This document shows, one piece after another, positions 32,550-44,800 of a DNA stretch of 64,000 bases. The notes under the pieces were generated by a model, which saw only the letters and a program-made list of their open reading frames with translations, had not been told where the DNA came from and did not search any database. The translations under genes and the position numbers were made by a program. Origin of the DNA: Heloderma charlesbogerti. Lineage: Eukaryota; Chordata; Lepidosauria; Squamata; Helodermatidae. How positions within the stretch are numbered: position 1 is the stretch's first letter; every line of letters starts with the position of its first letter. The stretch covers positions 186,001 to 250,000 of the forward strand of contig JANEZZ010001905.1 of NCBI GenBank assembly GCA_026122225.1. The letters are read 5' to 3'.

Positions 32550-33367
32550 CACCACAGTGATACACCTTTCTTCTCAGGTAATAGAGAAATGGAGGCCTGC
32601 TCCTCTTCTCGACATGTACCTAGTTCCAAAACAGCAGAGGTGTCTTCTGAACAGTGTGCTGTGAAGATTGGGTGTGTGGTGTCCTCCTTAGCTTGATTCA
32701 GTGCCGCCGCAACCTCTCGCTGATTTAGAATGGCCACATTTTCGCAAGGCTTTCGTCCCTGTCCTTCGGACAGGTTTCCCTAACCTACGTCTTTCAGGAG
32801 ACATTGGTGCGCAGAGATTATTTGAGCCCCCCAACACTCGGGATAGTTCAGTCAGCTAAAGGGTTCACTCTTTTGTCCTGCATTGATCCTACGAACCTTG
32901 CAGCTTTCTGGCGTTTGCATCTTATGACTCCTGCACTTCCCACTGCTGATGCCTTTACAGTCCTCAAGTCTTTATTATTTGCTAAGTTCTGTCTTCCGCT
33001 CTGGCCACCAGATGGTGCCACTCGCCTTCTTTAGAGGACATAAACGGAAATGGCATGCTAGTGTATGCTAGTGAACACAGCTCTCGTCTTTCCGCTCAAT
33101 GTGTGTGCGTGGGTGCGTGTGTGTGTGTGTGCACGTGCAAAATAGATGAATGTTTGTTTCCCAATCTAGCACTTTTGTTGCCAGGATATCTCATCTTCCG
33201 AGTGTGCAAACCTCAAAATATTTTGTTCCTGGGAAAATGCAATCCTTCCTTTAGAATCTAAAGTTTAGATAATGTGTTGTCCATTGATATTGAGTAGAAA
33301 GTGGTTGTATGCCTTTTTTAAATGAAGCTGTGAGCTCCCCTGCTGCACAGCTCCTGTACAGAAGTAC
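32550..33367. other. Unassigned DNA with a CTCF-like motif
   Basis: CCACCAGATGGTG at 33005-33017 resembles the CTCF core CCASYAGRKGGCR. A short GT run lies at about 33117-33131. No gene recognised. Confidence 0.4.
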
Positions 33368-33865
33368 ATAGAATCATAGCATCATAGAACAGTAGGGTTG
33401 GAAGGGGCCTACAAGACCATCGAGTCCAACCCCCTGCTCAATGCAGGAATCCAAGTCAGAGCATCCCTGACAGATGGCTGTCCAGCCTCGTCTTGAAGGC
33501 CTCCAGTGTGGGAGAACCCACCATCTCCCCAGGTAATTGGTTCCATTGTCGTATTGCTCTAACAGTCAGGACGTTTTTCCTGATGTTCAGCCGGAATCTG
33601 GCTTCCTGTCACTTGAGCCCATTCTTCCGTGTCCTGCACTCTGGGATGATCAAGAAGAGATCCTGCCTTCTTCTCTGTGACAACCTTTCAAGTACTTGAA
33701 GAGTGCTGTCATATCTCCCCTCAGTCTTCTCTTCTCAAGGCTAAATGTGCCCCGTTCTCTCAGTCTCTCCTCATAGGGCTTTGTTTCCAGTCCCCTGATC
33801 ATCTTTGTTGCCCTCCTCTGAACCCTCTCCAGTTTGTCTGCATCCTTCTTAGTGTGGTGCCCTAC
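33368..33865 (-). mobile_element. CR1 LINE 3' fragment
   Basis: It begins on the forward strand with AGAATCATAG and AGTAGGGTTGGAAGGGGCCT (the CR1 3' end, reversed). It runs up to CTCTCCAGTTTGTCTGCATC. The minus strand encodes [20 protein letters not shown] and [10 protein letters not shown], matching the copy at 14.6-16.5 kb. Only the C-terminal part of the polymerase and the 3'-UTR remain. Confidence 0.85.
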
Positions 33866-33971
33866 AGATTTTAGGTGACTGGACAACACCTGCAGGTATC
33901 ATTCCCAACAAGGCATTTGCTCTGACTCTGAATCTGTATGTGTGGACAGGATAGTAAAATCAATCACAGAA

Positions 33972-34325
33972 ATGTATTTGAACAGCAAAGAGTCTTGCAG
34001 CACCTTAAACACAAAGAAATGTATTGCATTGTCCCATGTACAAAATATTTAGAGCTTTGTGCACTTGGAAAATGAGATACCCCTCTAACAAAGCTGCTAG
34101 CTGGGGAAAGAAATATTAATTTATTGCAAGCATGCACACACAGAGAGCTAAATTTGTCCTTTTTACCCATCTGTAGCAGTTTCCAGCTGAAGTTGGTGGC
34201 AAGCTGCCAAAACATTTTTGTTGCTGATGCTGAATTCAGCAGCACAGAGGTAGGAGAGTGGTCCATGGGGGAGTCCAGGGGACAGACTAACACAGCTACT
34301 ACTGTGGAAATTGTTAAATGTGTTT
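33972..34325. repeat. CTTTAAGGTGCCACAAGAC-type repeat, long diverged copy
   Basis: GAGTCTTGCAGCACCTTAAA at the left and GGACAGACTAACACAGCTAC at the right are the two end words of this family. The interior is non-coding. The boundaries are approximate. Confidence 0.5.
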
Positions 34326-35028
34326 GAGGAACATTTCCAGGGACCATGCAGAAAAGGTGCATTGATAGGTGAGAAATTACCTTCTACCGCATCAACTAGC
34401 CCTGATTACAAATGCTGGAAATGAGCTTTGGAGTTCACAGGACAAGTCTTCGGGCTGAGGCTGCTCAGAGCATTTTATTTTTTTTAATCTCCCAGTACTA
34501 TCTTGGCCATCTGCTTGGCACAGAGCAGAAAAGCCATTTCACCCTAGTGTTTGGCACGACATGATCCTGTAACTTTAAAAAGTTTGGCTTGGTGCCTGAC
34601 AAGAGGAATGGAAGAGGCTGGCATCTTGGGCTGAAGGGAGTGCATTTAGCAAGCTCTCCTGTCATGCGCTCCTGCGCATATCTGGTCATGCCCACAGGAA
34701 GAGCTTCGAAACTACAACTTCGTCAAACAGCACCGAATTAAATACTTCATGATTAGCTTAAGGAATAGTAATTGGGAAATAGATCTGAATACACCCAGAC
34801 ATGGAGTTGCATACCCCAGGGTGTTCCCTGGAATTGGTGTTAGGTACAGGGGCCTCACACCTTTGAACATTGCAATCTCCAAGAAGTCCAGGACTGGCTG
34901 GATTTGGGACCATCCTATATCTGTGCCACTGGATACGCTGTTTGCAGTACTCAGAGCCATCCCCTGTCTTTTCTGGGTTTAGTCTGCGTTGGACCCAGAA
35001 CTGTTTCCTTTGATCTTTTTGTTTGACT
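34326..35028. other. Unassigned DNA
   Basis: No gene or confident repeat recognised. Confidence 0.5.
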
Positions 35029-35397
35029 CCGTGGTGGGCAGCCCATGTGCTGCATGCAGCTGCCAGGCCTTAGATGCAGCCCTTACTGCCCCCGGCCACC
35101 ACTGAATTTGCCACTGTAGCTGCCACCGCATGGGCCAAAGAATTGGTGGTGTGCTGCCAGATTCTCATGGCGTACTGTGACAGTGGCCCAAAAAGGCCAA
35201 TTTTAGCTTTAAAGCCTTGGTTTAAAGCTAAATTTGGTCTTTTAGGCCACTGCCACAACATGTGACCAGCTTTTGTGGCAAATACCAATTTGTTTTGATG
35301 GTGCTGATACTTAAATTTTGTAGTGTGCCGTGGCAGGAGGGTGCAGCCCCAGGGGGTTGAAATTGGTCCCCAGAGCCCAAAAGGTTGCCCAGCTCTG
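35029..35397. mobile_element. hAT-like foldback element
   Basis: The left end is CCGTGGTGGGCAGCCC. The right end, reverse complemented, is CAGAGCTGGGCAACC. Inside is a strong palindrome with arms about 35182-35213 and 35221-35251 (word TTTAGCTTTAAA). Flanking octamers GTTTGACT and GCCTGAAC agree at only four positions. The TGGGCAACC terminus suggests hAT. Non-autonomous. Confidence 0.5.
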
Positions 35398-36739
35398 GCC
35401 TGAACTCTAGAAGAACTGGGCCTCCCAGCCTTCAGTGGGCAGGTGGCCCCATCTGGTCCCCTTTGTTGAAATCACCCACTGAAGCCACTCAGTTCTTGGT
35501 TTCCCCTCCGTCCGCAGGACACCATCCTGCAATCCTAGTGCATGCCAAGCTCTGTAGTCCCATGGCCTTCCGAGGGCCTGATTCCCCCCCCCCCAAGCTC
35601 ACTGGCTGCACACGTTGGTTCTTTCTCCTGCAGTGAGACCGCTTTGAGCAACACAACACTGGGATTCCGCCCTGTGGCCTCGCGACACTTTGCCCCAAAC
35701 CACCGGGCTGTTGCCACCAGGCCCCTGCTCTAGCTGAAGCGGCCGTCTGCCCGCAGCCATCCTCAAGGCACTCTTTTGCTGCAGTCGCGGGAGTTTCCCC
35801 ACACTGCCTTGAGGAAAGATCTGACAGGATCCCAGAAAAGGTTACCATCCACCCTGTTTTTTGGAGGTCATCCCCCTGTAAACTGCAGCCTCCATCTCTG
35901 CACCCACTTTCCGGCCGTGTGGTTGCAGAGTGTGTGTAGAAATCTTTTAAGCCCATTTTTGGTTGGAAGCCCGACCACTGTAGAGCAGCCTTGCTCCAGT
36001 CATCCAGCGGGAAGGATCATGGCCAGGCTCCCCTTTTCCTGCTTCTCCCCTCTCCCTCCTTGTGCCCATTGGGATTAGTCAATTATTCTGGTGGAGCTGG
36101 TTGGCAATCAATGGGAGTGGAGTCCCAATGGCTCCAATTATGAAGAATGGATTTCTGGAAGAGGAAGCTGGGAGAAGGGAGTTGCGTACAAGGCTCCAGA
36201 AATTGGTATGAATGAGTTCAACATGGGTACCCAATCTGTCCTGCCCTCCTCTCTTCAAATGGCAACTGTATGCAAGGATCAGCCTTGGCATGCCACGACC
36301 CTGCAAGCTCTCCTTCCAGACTTCTTTTTCCTCTTTTCTCTCCCAGTTAGCTTTAGGGCCCCAATTTGCCTTGCAACTTTCTCGGAACCTTAGCCCAACC
36401 CATTCAAACCCACATGAGTCAACAATCATGTCTGTGCTCTGGCTTTCCATGCATAGCAGCCCTTGGCTCAGCCAATGAGCAGAGTATTAGAGCTACTTTC
36501 CCCACACTTCCAACGCTATGCATGGATGCTTTACAGTATCTGTTTTGCTCTATGCTTTGCTTGTTTACTATGCCTAGGACAGTTTATCTTATATACACTG
36601 ATTGAATCCATATTAGAAACCGAGCAAGTGGCTTTCCATTATCATTACAACAAGGTAATCCCCCGTGAGCGATCATTTGAGCTTTCATTCCTGTTCAACA
36701 AAACCACCCTTCCTGCTTGAACACAGCCTGTGTGTGCAA
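35398..36739. other. Unassigned DNA
   Basis: No gene recognised. Overlapping frames at 35.5-36.5 kb on both strands have no domain. Confidence 0.45.
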
Positions 36740-37110
36740 CTGTGAAAGTTCTGCCTATTTATTTATTTATTCATTTCATTTCTATACCGCCCAATAGCCG
36801 AAGCTCTCTGGGCGGTTCACAAAAATTAAAACCAAACACACAATAAAACAATTTAAAATATATAGAACATTAAAACCACAATATAACAATACAACCACAA
36901 TAAAACCTAGCAGCAGTGCAGGAGTTTAAAATACAGATTTAAAACAGCAAAGAGAAAAATTTAGAAGGCTAAAATGCCTGGGAAAATAAAAAGGTCTTCA
37001 CCTGGCGCCGAAAGGAATACAATGTAGGCGCCAGGCGAACCTCACTAGGGAGCTCATTCCAGAGCCGGGCTGCCACAGCAAAAAAAGCCCTCCTGCCTAG
37101 ACACAGTATG
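36740..37110 (-). mobile_element. L2-like LINE 3' fragment, copy A
   Basis: Forward words TATACCGCCCAATAGCCGAA, GCTCTCTGGGCGGTTCAC, AAAACCTAGCAGCAGTGCAG and CTTCACCTGGCGCC appear in order. The last part, on the minus strand, encodes the end of a polymerase. The same sequence recurs as copy B 640 bp downstream. A TTTA run precedes it. Confidence 0.65.
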
Positions 37111-37367
37111 GGCAATGTCAAAAGGTCCCTTTGATGCATGCATCTCTGAGCGTGTGTATATGTGTGTTCAGAGAAGGCACTTGCCAGAAATAAAGGAGCG
37201 GAACATTTTAAAACCTAGGATTGTGACAATCTTAATTACCAAAAAACAGTGGCTTTGAGGAGAGAAGTCAGGTCTCCTGCCTTTCTTCCTCCCCCCTGCC
37301 AACGTAACTGAAGGACCGCCTCCATCCATTCCAACCTGCCTGTGACCTGAGATCAGCATCAGAGACC

Positions 37368-37840
37368 CATGTATGTATGTATGTATGTATGTATGTATGT
37401 CTATACTGCCCAATAGGCGAAGCTCTCTGGGTGGTTCACAAAAATTAAAACCAGTGTGCAGGATAAAATAATATAAAATATGAAAGCTTAAAACCGCAAT
37501 ATAACAGTACAACCATAATAAAACCTAGCAGCAATGCAGAGATTTAAAATACAGATTTAAAACAACAGAGCTAAAAGACTAGGAAGCTAAAATGCTGAAA
37601 CACTGGGAGAATAAAAAGATCTTCACCTGGCGCTGGAAGGAGAACATAGGCACCAGGCGAACCTCTCTAGTGAGCTCATTCCACAGCTGGGGTGCCACAG
37701 CAGAAAAGGCCCTCCTCCTGGTAGCCACCCACCGCACTTCCTTTGGCAGGGGCTCCCGCAGAAGGACTCCTGAAGATGATCTTAGGGTCTGGGCAGGCAC
37801 ATATGGGAGAAGGCGATCCTTCAGATAACCCTATTTGGGT
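37368..37840 (-). mobile_element. (ATGT)n followed by L2-like LINE 3' fragment, copy B
   Basis: An ATGT run (37368-37400) is followed by the same order of words as copy A. The minus strand frame (37800 down to 37579) reads RRRAFSAVAPQLWNELTREV, RLVPMFSFQRQVKIFLF. This is the conserved AFSVxAPxLWNxLP...FKxxLKTxLF C-terminus of L2-group and related LINE polymerases. Copy B is longer at the 5' side than copy A. Confidence 0.75.
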
Positions 37841-37939
37841 GCTTGCCAGTCAGAACATGAGGGATTGGGTCTTCCTGGTATTGGCCTCCCACTTGTGGAA
37901 CTCTGCTCCATTTGATGTCCACCAGGCCCCATCAATTTT

Positions 37940-38790
37940 TAAATCAGTTTTTTATTGCGACTTTCAACAAAACAAATAAAAGAAAAACTGATTTTTTAAA
38001 AAACACCCTAATATAGCTACATACTTTAAAGATCTCAGTTTCAATTATTACAACATTCTAAAAAAAAAAAAAAGATTATACATAAACTGCAATAAAAACA
38101 GACAAAATATCCATATATAGGTCCATTTGCATGTGGCGCTGGTATACCACTCTTTCAGATATTGCTAGTGTTATTAGATCTTCAATCCACTGCATTATAG
38201 GGAGTGAGCGTTTATACTTCTAGTGTTGTAGCATCAGTCTATTGGTGGTCAAAAGATCCTTTGACACTGATCATGTGTTAAATTCCAAGGAGCAGGTAAA
38301 TAATTTAGAAGAACATGTACATCAGTAAATATTAAAGAGTGCCCCAATATGACGTTTATCCATACAGAGGCAGCTATTGGGCTTTTCCAGCTGATATGGC
38401 TCAAAGAATCATTAGCTGTATTACGCCGCCAACAATTAGCCGAGTTAGACAAACCTTCATTGAAGAGACATTGTGGCATCCCGTAGACCTGGAACAAGAG
38501 TTTTTGCTGAATAAGACATAACTGAAGAACCACAGACACGTCAGATATAGACGCCAAAGTGGCAATCCATTGATTAGGCAAAACGGGACAATTCAGTTCC
38601 CTGTTCCATTCCTGCTTAAGACCCTGTGTATCATATCTATTCGCTGATAAGAACTATTTATAAAGAATTGTGGGTTGCTAGACCTGATCAGCTTCAATAA
38701 GCATTTCCAATAGCAAAGGAGACTCTGAGGCTGTGAAAGCAGCGGGACCGAATCTTGATTCTAACAAATGTTGCAGTTGCAGATGGGGGA
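37940..38790 (-). mobile_element. L1-clade LINE, C-terminal portion
   Basis: The minus strand encodes broken frames with LQLQHLLESRFG, then EWNRELNCPV, and a degenerate CWRxxTANDSLSHISWKSP segment (frame 38581-38249). These parallel the C-terminal domain of L1-clade ORF2. The rest of the element continues at 40750-41690 beyond a 2-kb interruption. It is inactive. Confidence 0.55.
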
Positions 38791-40750
38791 AGGAGCGTGG
38801 CGGGAGTCTGGGGGGTGGGAGTGGCCAGAGCCTAGCTGCACTGGTGGATCCTGAGCCTGTGTTTGTCTCTGCCCCTGTCCCCGGGTATTGAAGGCGGGGC
38901 TGGAGAGGCAGCGCCTTGGTGATGCGCCGTGGTGATGCCAAGTGCAACGCTAAGTGCGCGCTTAGCGTTGCACTTGGTGTCGCACTCGGCGTCACGCGGG
39001 AGGCTACCCACGTCAAGAGGCTTCTCCAATCCAAGCGGTCCCTCCATTACATCGGCACATACTGTGGTGTGACGACTCATCTTGAAACATCTGAAGAACA
39101 TTCTATGGGATTTGGTCTTACCAATGTTCTGTTCTAGCAAAATATCACAGTTACTCTGTGATACTTTATTTAGGACTGGTGGAGCCGCTATACAGGGGTT
39201 ATTACCTCAAACCTATCAACATATGTCCTTAACATATTTTACTTTTTTAGTTACAATTATATTTTTGTGTTTTTTATAGTTTTAGAGCAGATAAGGCTAA
39301 AATATCCCTTTTCAGTTGCTAAAGTTCTTTGGTGCTTACAGAAACAATTATAAAGCAGAAAGTTTGCTGACTTATCTTTTTAGTTTGCTTGGTTGTTTGT
39401 TTTAAAAGAATTATATTATTTTAAAATTATTTTGTAAGTATTTTTTATCTTGGCAGATGACGTCCCGTTTTTAAATATTTTAAGGTTCTCGTTTCTTAAT
39501 TGCTGACAGTCTTCCTTTTAACTGTTCAGCTATATTATTGTTATTGGTCAGATATTTTTATTGCGTGGTTTGGTAAAGCTTGTAAGGTATAAACACCTGT
39601 ATTATTAACAACTATTAACAGCATTACTGTGGCTGGGCCCCTGTTGGGCTTCACTGGTGGGTTGCTATCATTTTTTTTATTATTATTTTTTTACATAATG
39701 ATTCTCACCAGAGGAGGGTATAAAGAACTGGGACTCGTACCAGTGACAGGAGATGTGCCATCCTTTGTTAAGGCCCATAATCAACCTAAAATCACTCATT
39801 TTTTCTATCCTAACTCTGAGAAAAGAAAATTACCAGTTACTGAGTCTCAAGGCACTGAGGGCATTTCTACACCGGCCTAAAATCCTGCACTTAAAACGGG
39901 GCTTTCTGCTTCTGTTTGAAACACAGGATCACCAATGACTTCCTTTACATGTGCATCCTTCCCCATCCCTTCTCCCCGTATCTGAATCTTCCATTATCTT
40001 TCATTGATCTCGCTCCTCTCATTGCCACTTTAACTCTTATCACAGAGGAAACAGAAGCGGAACATAATGGGGTAGTCTGAGAGCTCATTATCTGCGATCT
40101 ATTTCGAAACGGAACAAAGGGCATTCAGTGCAGGAGGGTCACGGCAGGGTCATGGCATCATGTAAAGAGCCCGCAAATTTCCATGAAGGAGCCATCTCAA
40201 TCGCAGGACAAAAGCTCTGTGTGATGAAGCCCTGAGCCCAGGCTTGTGCATGTGGAGATGTTGGATTGGTCATTGGGCCCCCAGTGTGTAATGAAGCCCT
40301 TGGATTTGGAAACTGAGGAGGAAGGCAGGTGTAGCCTAGCAGCAGAGTTGGCGGGGAGGAGGGCCTATCAGCATTGGGACAACAGCTTGCACCCCCTCTA
40401 GGAAGCCCAAAAGGTTTCATTATTTTGTCCCCCTCAAATGGTTCTAGGGTGAAGAATTGTGATTCACCTCCTTTTCAACCTATTTACTCAAACTCAGATG
40501 GTGATAGGAACTTTGATTCATATTCTGTTACCAACTTGCTTAGTAATCAACATGAGACGGTTAGATCCCTGTTTAATGGCTGGTCAGATGAGATATTCCA
40601 GAGAAAAAAGTTCCTGTCTGAGTGCAAGGAGCTTCTGATCACCCTACTCGACATTTGCAAGTATTGCTATTCGGCTGTAGCAGGCAGATCAAATTTATCT
40701 CACAAAGTGAAAAATGGCAAAAACTCATCATCAGCACCCAGTAATTGATC
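38790..40750. other. Interruption inside the L1-clade relic
   Basis: It holds a CpG-rich part with a perfect palindrome (38938-38954 / 38961-38977), then AT-rich plus-strand sequence. That includes a short frame with KAHNQPKITHFFYPNSEKRK and a 124-codon frame (40374-40748) that could be parts of a LINE ORF1. A possible hAT-like insertion lies between about 39857 and 40234 (GAGGGCATTTCTACAC; reverse of right end CAGGGCTTCATCACAC), without a matching target duplication. Confidence 0.4.
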
Positions 40751-41690
40751 TAAAGTAAAAAAATCATCTTATCCACCCAGGTCTGCTACAGAAACGTTTT
40801 CTTCCCAATTTTAAAATCGGGATTTTCCCACAGAGTCAATTTGGCATGGGAAAATGGATCAAACTGTAATTGACGTGACATTATATGCCACACATCTCTA
40901 ACCTCTGAAATTGTGGGAGAAGGCCTGTCAGTTCTAATGTGTTGAGACCCTAGTACCATCCATTTGGAGAGAGACTCCAGACAGGAAGATTCCAAAACTG
41001 ACCAAGGTGGAAAATCTAAGCTAAGTGGAAAAGACCAAAATTTAGTGCAGGTCAACAAATAGGCCCTATCTGGAGAGCGAAGCCACCTTCTTTAATTGGA
41101 AGTTGCATCCTTTTCAAAGAAGGAACCCTCCCCCAAATTTGTGAAACAAAGCATTAAATTTTTGGAAATATCTGCCAGGTAAAGGAATCCTACCTATAAC
41201 GTAAACAATTCAAGGTAGAATGTTCATCTTAAGTGCACTAACCTTATCCCACAAGTTCAACTTTAAAGATGCCCATCTATCAATATCTTGTGAAATATCA
41301 TTAATCAACTTATTTAAATTTAGCTTAATCATTTGAAATATATCTCTAGGGATAAGTATTCCCAGATATGTAATAAAATCTGGGCACTGTCAAAATTGCC
41401 AGTTAGCTAATACACTAGAATATACCCTATCTCCAACTGGCATCATTTCCAACTTTGACAAATTGAATAGCCAGACAAATCACCAAAAGTACTGATCAGT
41501 TTCATCAAAGCTGGAACTGACAACCGGAGTTTCAAAATGAACAAGAACAGATCATCAGCATAGAGGATAATTTTAAATTCTAACCCAGCATGTGCAAAAC
41601 CGTGAATACTACTGTTCTGTCTAATCCCACATGCCAGGGGTTCCAAATATGAATCGAATATCAATGGAGAAAGTGGACCTCACACCAGGC
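40750..41690 (-). mobile_element. L1-clade LINE, reverse transcriptase portion
   Basis: The minus strand frame 41664-41443 has FDSYLEPLACGIRQNSSIHG and the catalytic YADDLFLF. It is preceded in frame by PLSPLI, as in L1/Tx1 ORF2. Frame 41058-40786 holds the region after the catalytic domain (NPDFKIGKKTFL). Stops and frameshifts separate the pieces, so it is dead although the YADD motif survives. Confidence 0.7.
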
Positions 41691-41817
41691 CTCATCAGTA
41701 CAGGCTTTCAAGTGTGCCCTAGAGACCTCTTTACCTTGGCCTATAATTGACTTAGGAGACTCTCCTGGGGCCATTGTGTATATGGTGCTCGTTGGATTTA
41801 ACTGTTAATCATAGAAT

Positions 41818-44800
41818 CATCCACTTCATGGATCACTGCCTTGCTGTGGCGAAGGGGCTTGCGTAACTCAGTGAAGCCATAAGCTATGCCGTGCAGGGCC
41901 ACCCAAGACAAACAGGTCATGGCAAATGAGTTCTGACAAAATGTGGTCCACTGGAGAAGGAAATGGCAACCCACTCCAGTATTCTTGCCAAGAAAACCCC
42001 ATGGAACCTATCACAAGGCTAAAAGATATGACGCCGGAAGATGAGCCCCTCAGGTGGGAAGGTGTCCAATATACTACTGGGGAAGAGCAGAGGGAATTTC
42101 CAAGTAGCGCCAGAAAGAGTGAAGCGGCTGGGCCAAACCCAAAAGGACACTCAGCTGTGGATGTGTCTGGTGGTGAAAAGAAAATCCGATGCTGTAAAGA
42201 ACAATATTGTTTCGGAACCTGGAATGTAAGATCAGTGAATTAAGGTAAGCTGGAGGTGGTCAAACATGAGATGACAAAATTGAACATCGACATCTTGGGA
42301 ATCAGTGAACTAAAATGGACAAGCATGGGCGAATTTAATTCAGGTGACCATTATAGCTACTACTGTGGGCAAGAATCCCTTAGAAGAAATGGAGTAGCAC
42401 TCATAGTCAACAAAAGGGTGGGAAAAGCAGTACTGGGGTACAATCTCAAAAATGATAGAATGATCTCAGTACGAATCCAAGGCAAACCATTCAACATCAC
42501 AGTAATTCAAGTCTATGCCCCAACCGCTGATGCCAAAGAAGCTGAGGTTGATCAGTTCTGTGAAGACCTACAACACCTTCTAGAACTAACACCAAAAAAA
42601 GATGTCCTCTTCATCATAGGGGATTGGAATGCTGAAGTAGGAAGTCAAGAAATCACCGGGATAACAGGCAAGCATGGCCTTGGTGTACAAAATGAAGCAG
42701 GACAAAGGCTAATAGAGTTTTGCCAAGAGAACACGCTGATCATAGCAAACACTCTTTTCCAACAGCACAAGAGGCGACTCTACACATGGACATCACCAGA
42801 TGGTCAATATCGAAATCAGATTGATTATGTCCTTTGCAGCCAAAGATGGAGAAGCACTATACAGTCAGTAAAAACAAGACCTGGAGCTGACTGTGGCTCA
42901 GATCATGAGCTTCTTGTTGCAAAATTTCGGCTTAAATTGAAGAACGTAGGGAAAACCACTAAACCATTCAGGTATGACCTCAATCATATCCCTTATGAAT
43001 ATACAGTGGAGGTGAGGAATAGATTTCCGGGATTAGACCTGATAGACAGAGTGCCTGAGGAACTATGGACGGAGGTCCGTAACATTGTTCAGGAGGCAGC
43101 AATTCAATCCATCCCAAAGAAAACGAAAGGCAAGAAAGCCAAGTGGCTGTCTGATGAGGCTTTACAAGTAGCTGAGGAAAGAAGGGAAGCGAAAAGCAAG
43201 GGAGAAAGGGGAAGATATATCCAACTGAATGCAGAGTTCCAGAGAATAGCAAGGAGAGACAAGAAGGCCTTCTTAAATGAACAATGCAAAGAAATCGAGG
43301 AAAACAACAGAATGGGAAAGGCTAGAGATCTCTTCAAGAAAATTGGAGATCTCAAGGGAATGTTTTGTGCAAAGACGGGCATGATAAAGGACAAAGAAGG
43401 CAGGGACCTAACAGAAGCAGATGAGATAAAGAAGAGGTGGAAAGAATACACAGAAGAACTATACAGGAAAGATCTGAATGTCCCTGATAGCCATGATAGT
43501 GCGGTCACTGAACTTGAGCCGGACATCCTAGAGAGTGAAGTCAAGTGGGCCTTAGGAAGCATTAGTAACAACAAAGCTAGCGGAGATGACAGTCTTCCAG
43601 CTGAGCTATTTAAAATCCTAAAAGATGATGCCGTTAAAGTACTGCATTCAATATGCCAACAAATTTGGAACACTCAACAGCGGCCACAAGACTGGAAAAT
43701 GTCAGTTTACATTCCAATTCCAAAGAAGGGCAATGCCAAAGAGTGTTCAAACTACTGTACAATTGTGCTCATTTCACATGCCAGCAAGGTGATGCTCAAA
43801 ATCCTACAAGCTAGGCTTCAGCAGTATGCGAACCGAGAACTACCGGAAGTACAAGCTGGGTTTCGAAGAGGCAGAGGAACGAGAGATCAAATCGCCAACT
43901 TTCGCTGGATCATGGAGAAAGCAAGAGAATTCCAGAAAAACATCTATTTCTGCTTCATTGACTATGCTAAAGCCTTTGTGTGGATCACAACAAACTCTGG
44001 CAAATTCTTAAAGAGATGGGAGTACCAGACCACCTTACCTGTCTCCTGAGAAACCTGTACGAGGGTCAAGAAGCAACAGTAAGAACCGGACATGGAACAA
44101 CCGATTGGTTCAAAATTGGGAAAGGAGTACGACAAGGCTGCATATTGTCGCCCTGCTTATTTAACTTATATGCAGAGTACATCATGAGAAACGCCGGGTT
44201 GGATGAATCAGAGGTCGGAATTAAGATTGCCGGGAGAATTATCAACAACCTCAGATACGCAGACAATACCACCCTAATGGCAGAAAGCAAAGAGGATCTA
44301 AAGAGCCTCTTGTTGAGGGTGAAAGAGGAGAGTGCAAAAGCTGGTTTGAAACTGAACATTAAAAAAACTAAAATCATGGCACCTGGCCCCATGACTTCCT
44401 GGCATATAGAAGGGGAAGAAATGGAAGCAGTGACAGATTGTATTTTCTTGGGCTCCAAGGTCACCGCAGATGGTGACTGTAGCCATGAAATTAAAAGACG
44501 CTTGCTCCTTGGGAGGAAAGCTATGGCAAACCTAGACAGCATAGTAAGAAGCAGAGACATCACCTTGCCGACAAAGGTCTGTCTAATCAAAGCTATGGTT
44601 TTCCCAGTAGTAACATATGGCTGTGAGAGCTGGACTATAAGGAAGGCTGAGTGCCGAAGAATCGATGCTTTCAAACTGTGGTGCTGGAGAAGACTCTTAC
44701 GAGTTCCCTGGACTGCAAGGAGGACAAATCAGTACATCCTAAAGGAAATCAACCCTGAGTGCTCATTGGAAGGACAGATACTGAAGCTGAGGCTCAAATA

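Noticed and set aside
39857..40234. hAT-like element inside the L1 interruption
   Set aside because: The ends are only about 10 of 16 matched, and the flanking octamers AAGGCACT and AGCCCAGG do not agree. Kept only as a remark.
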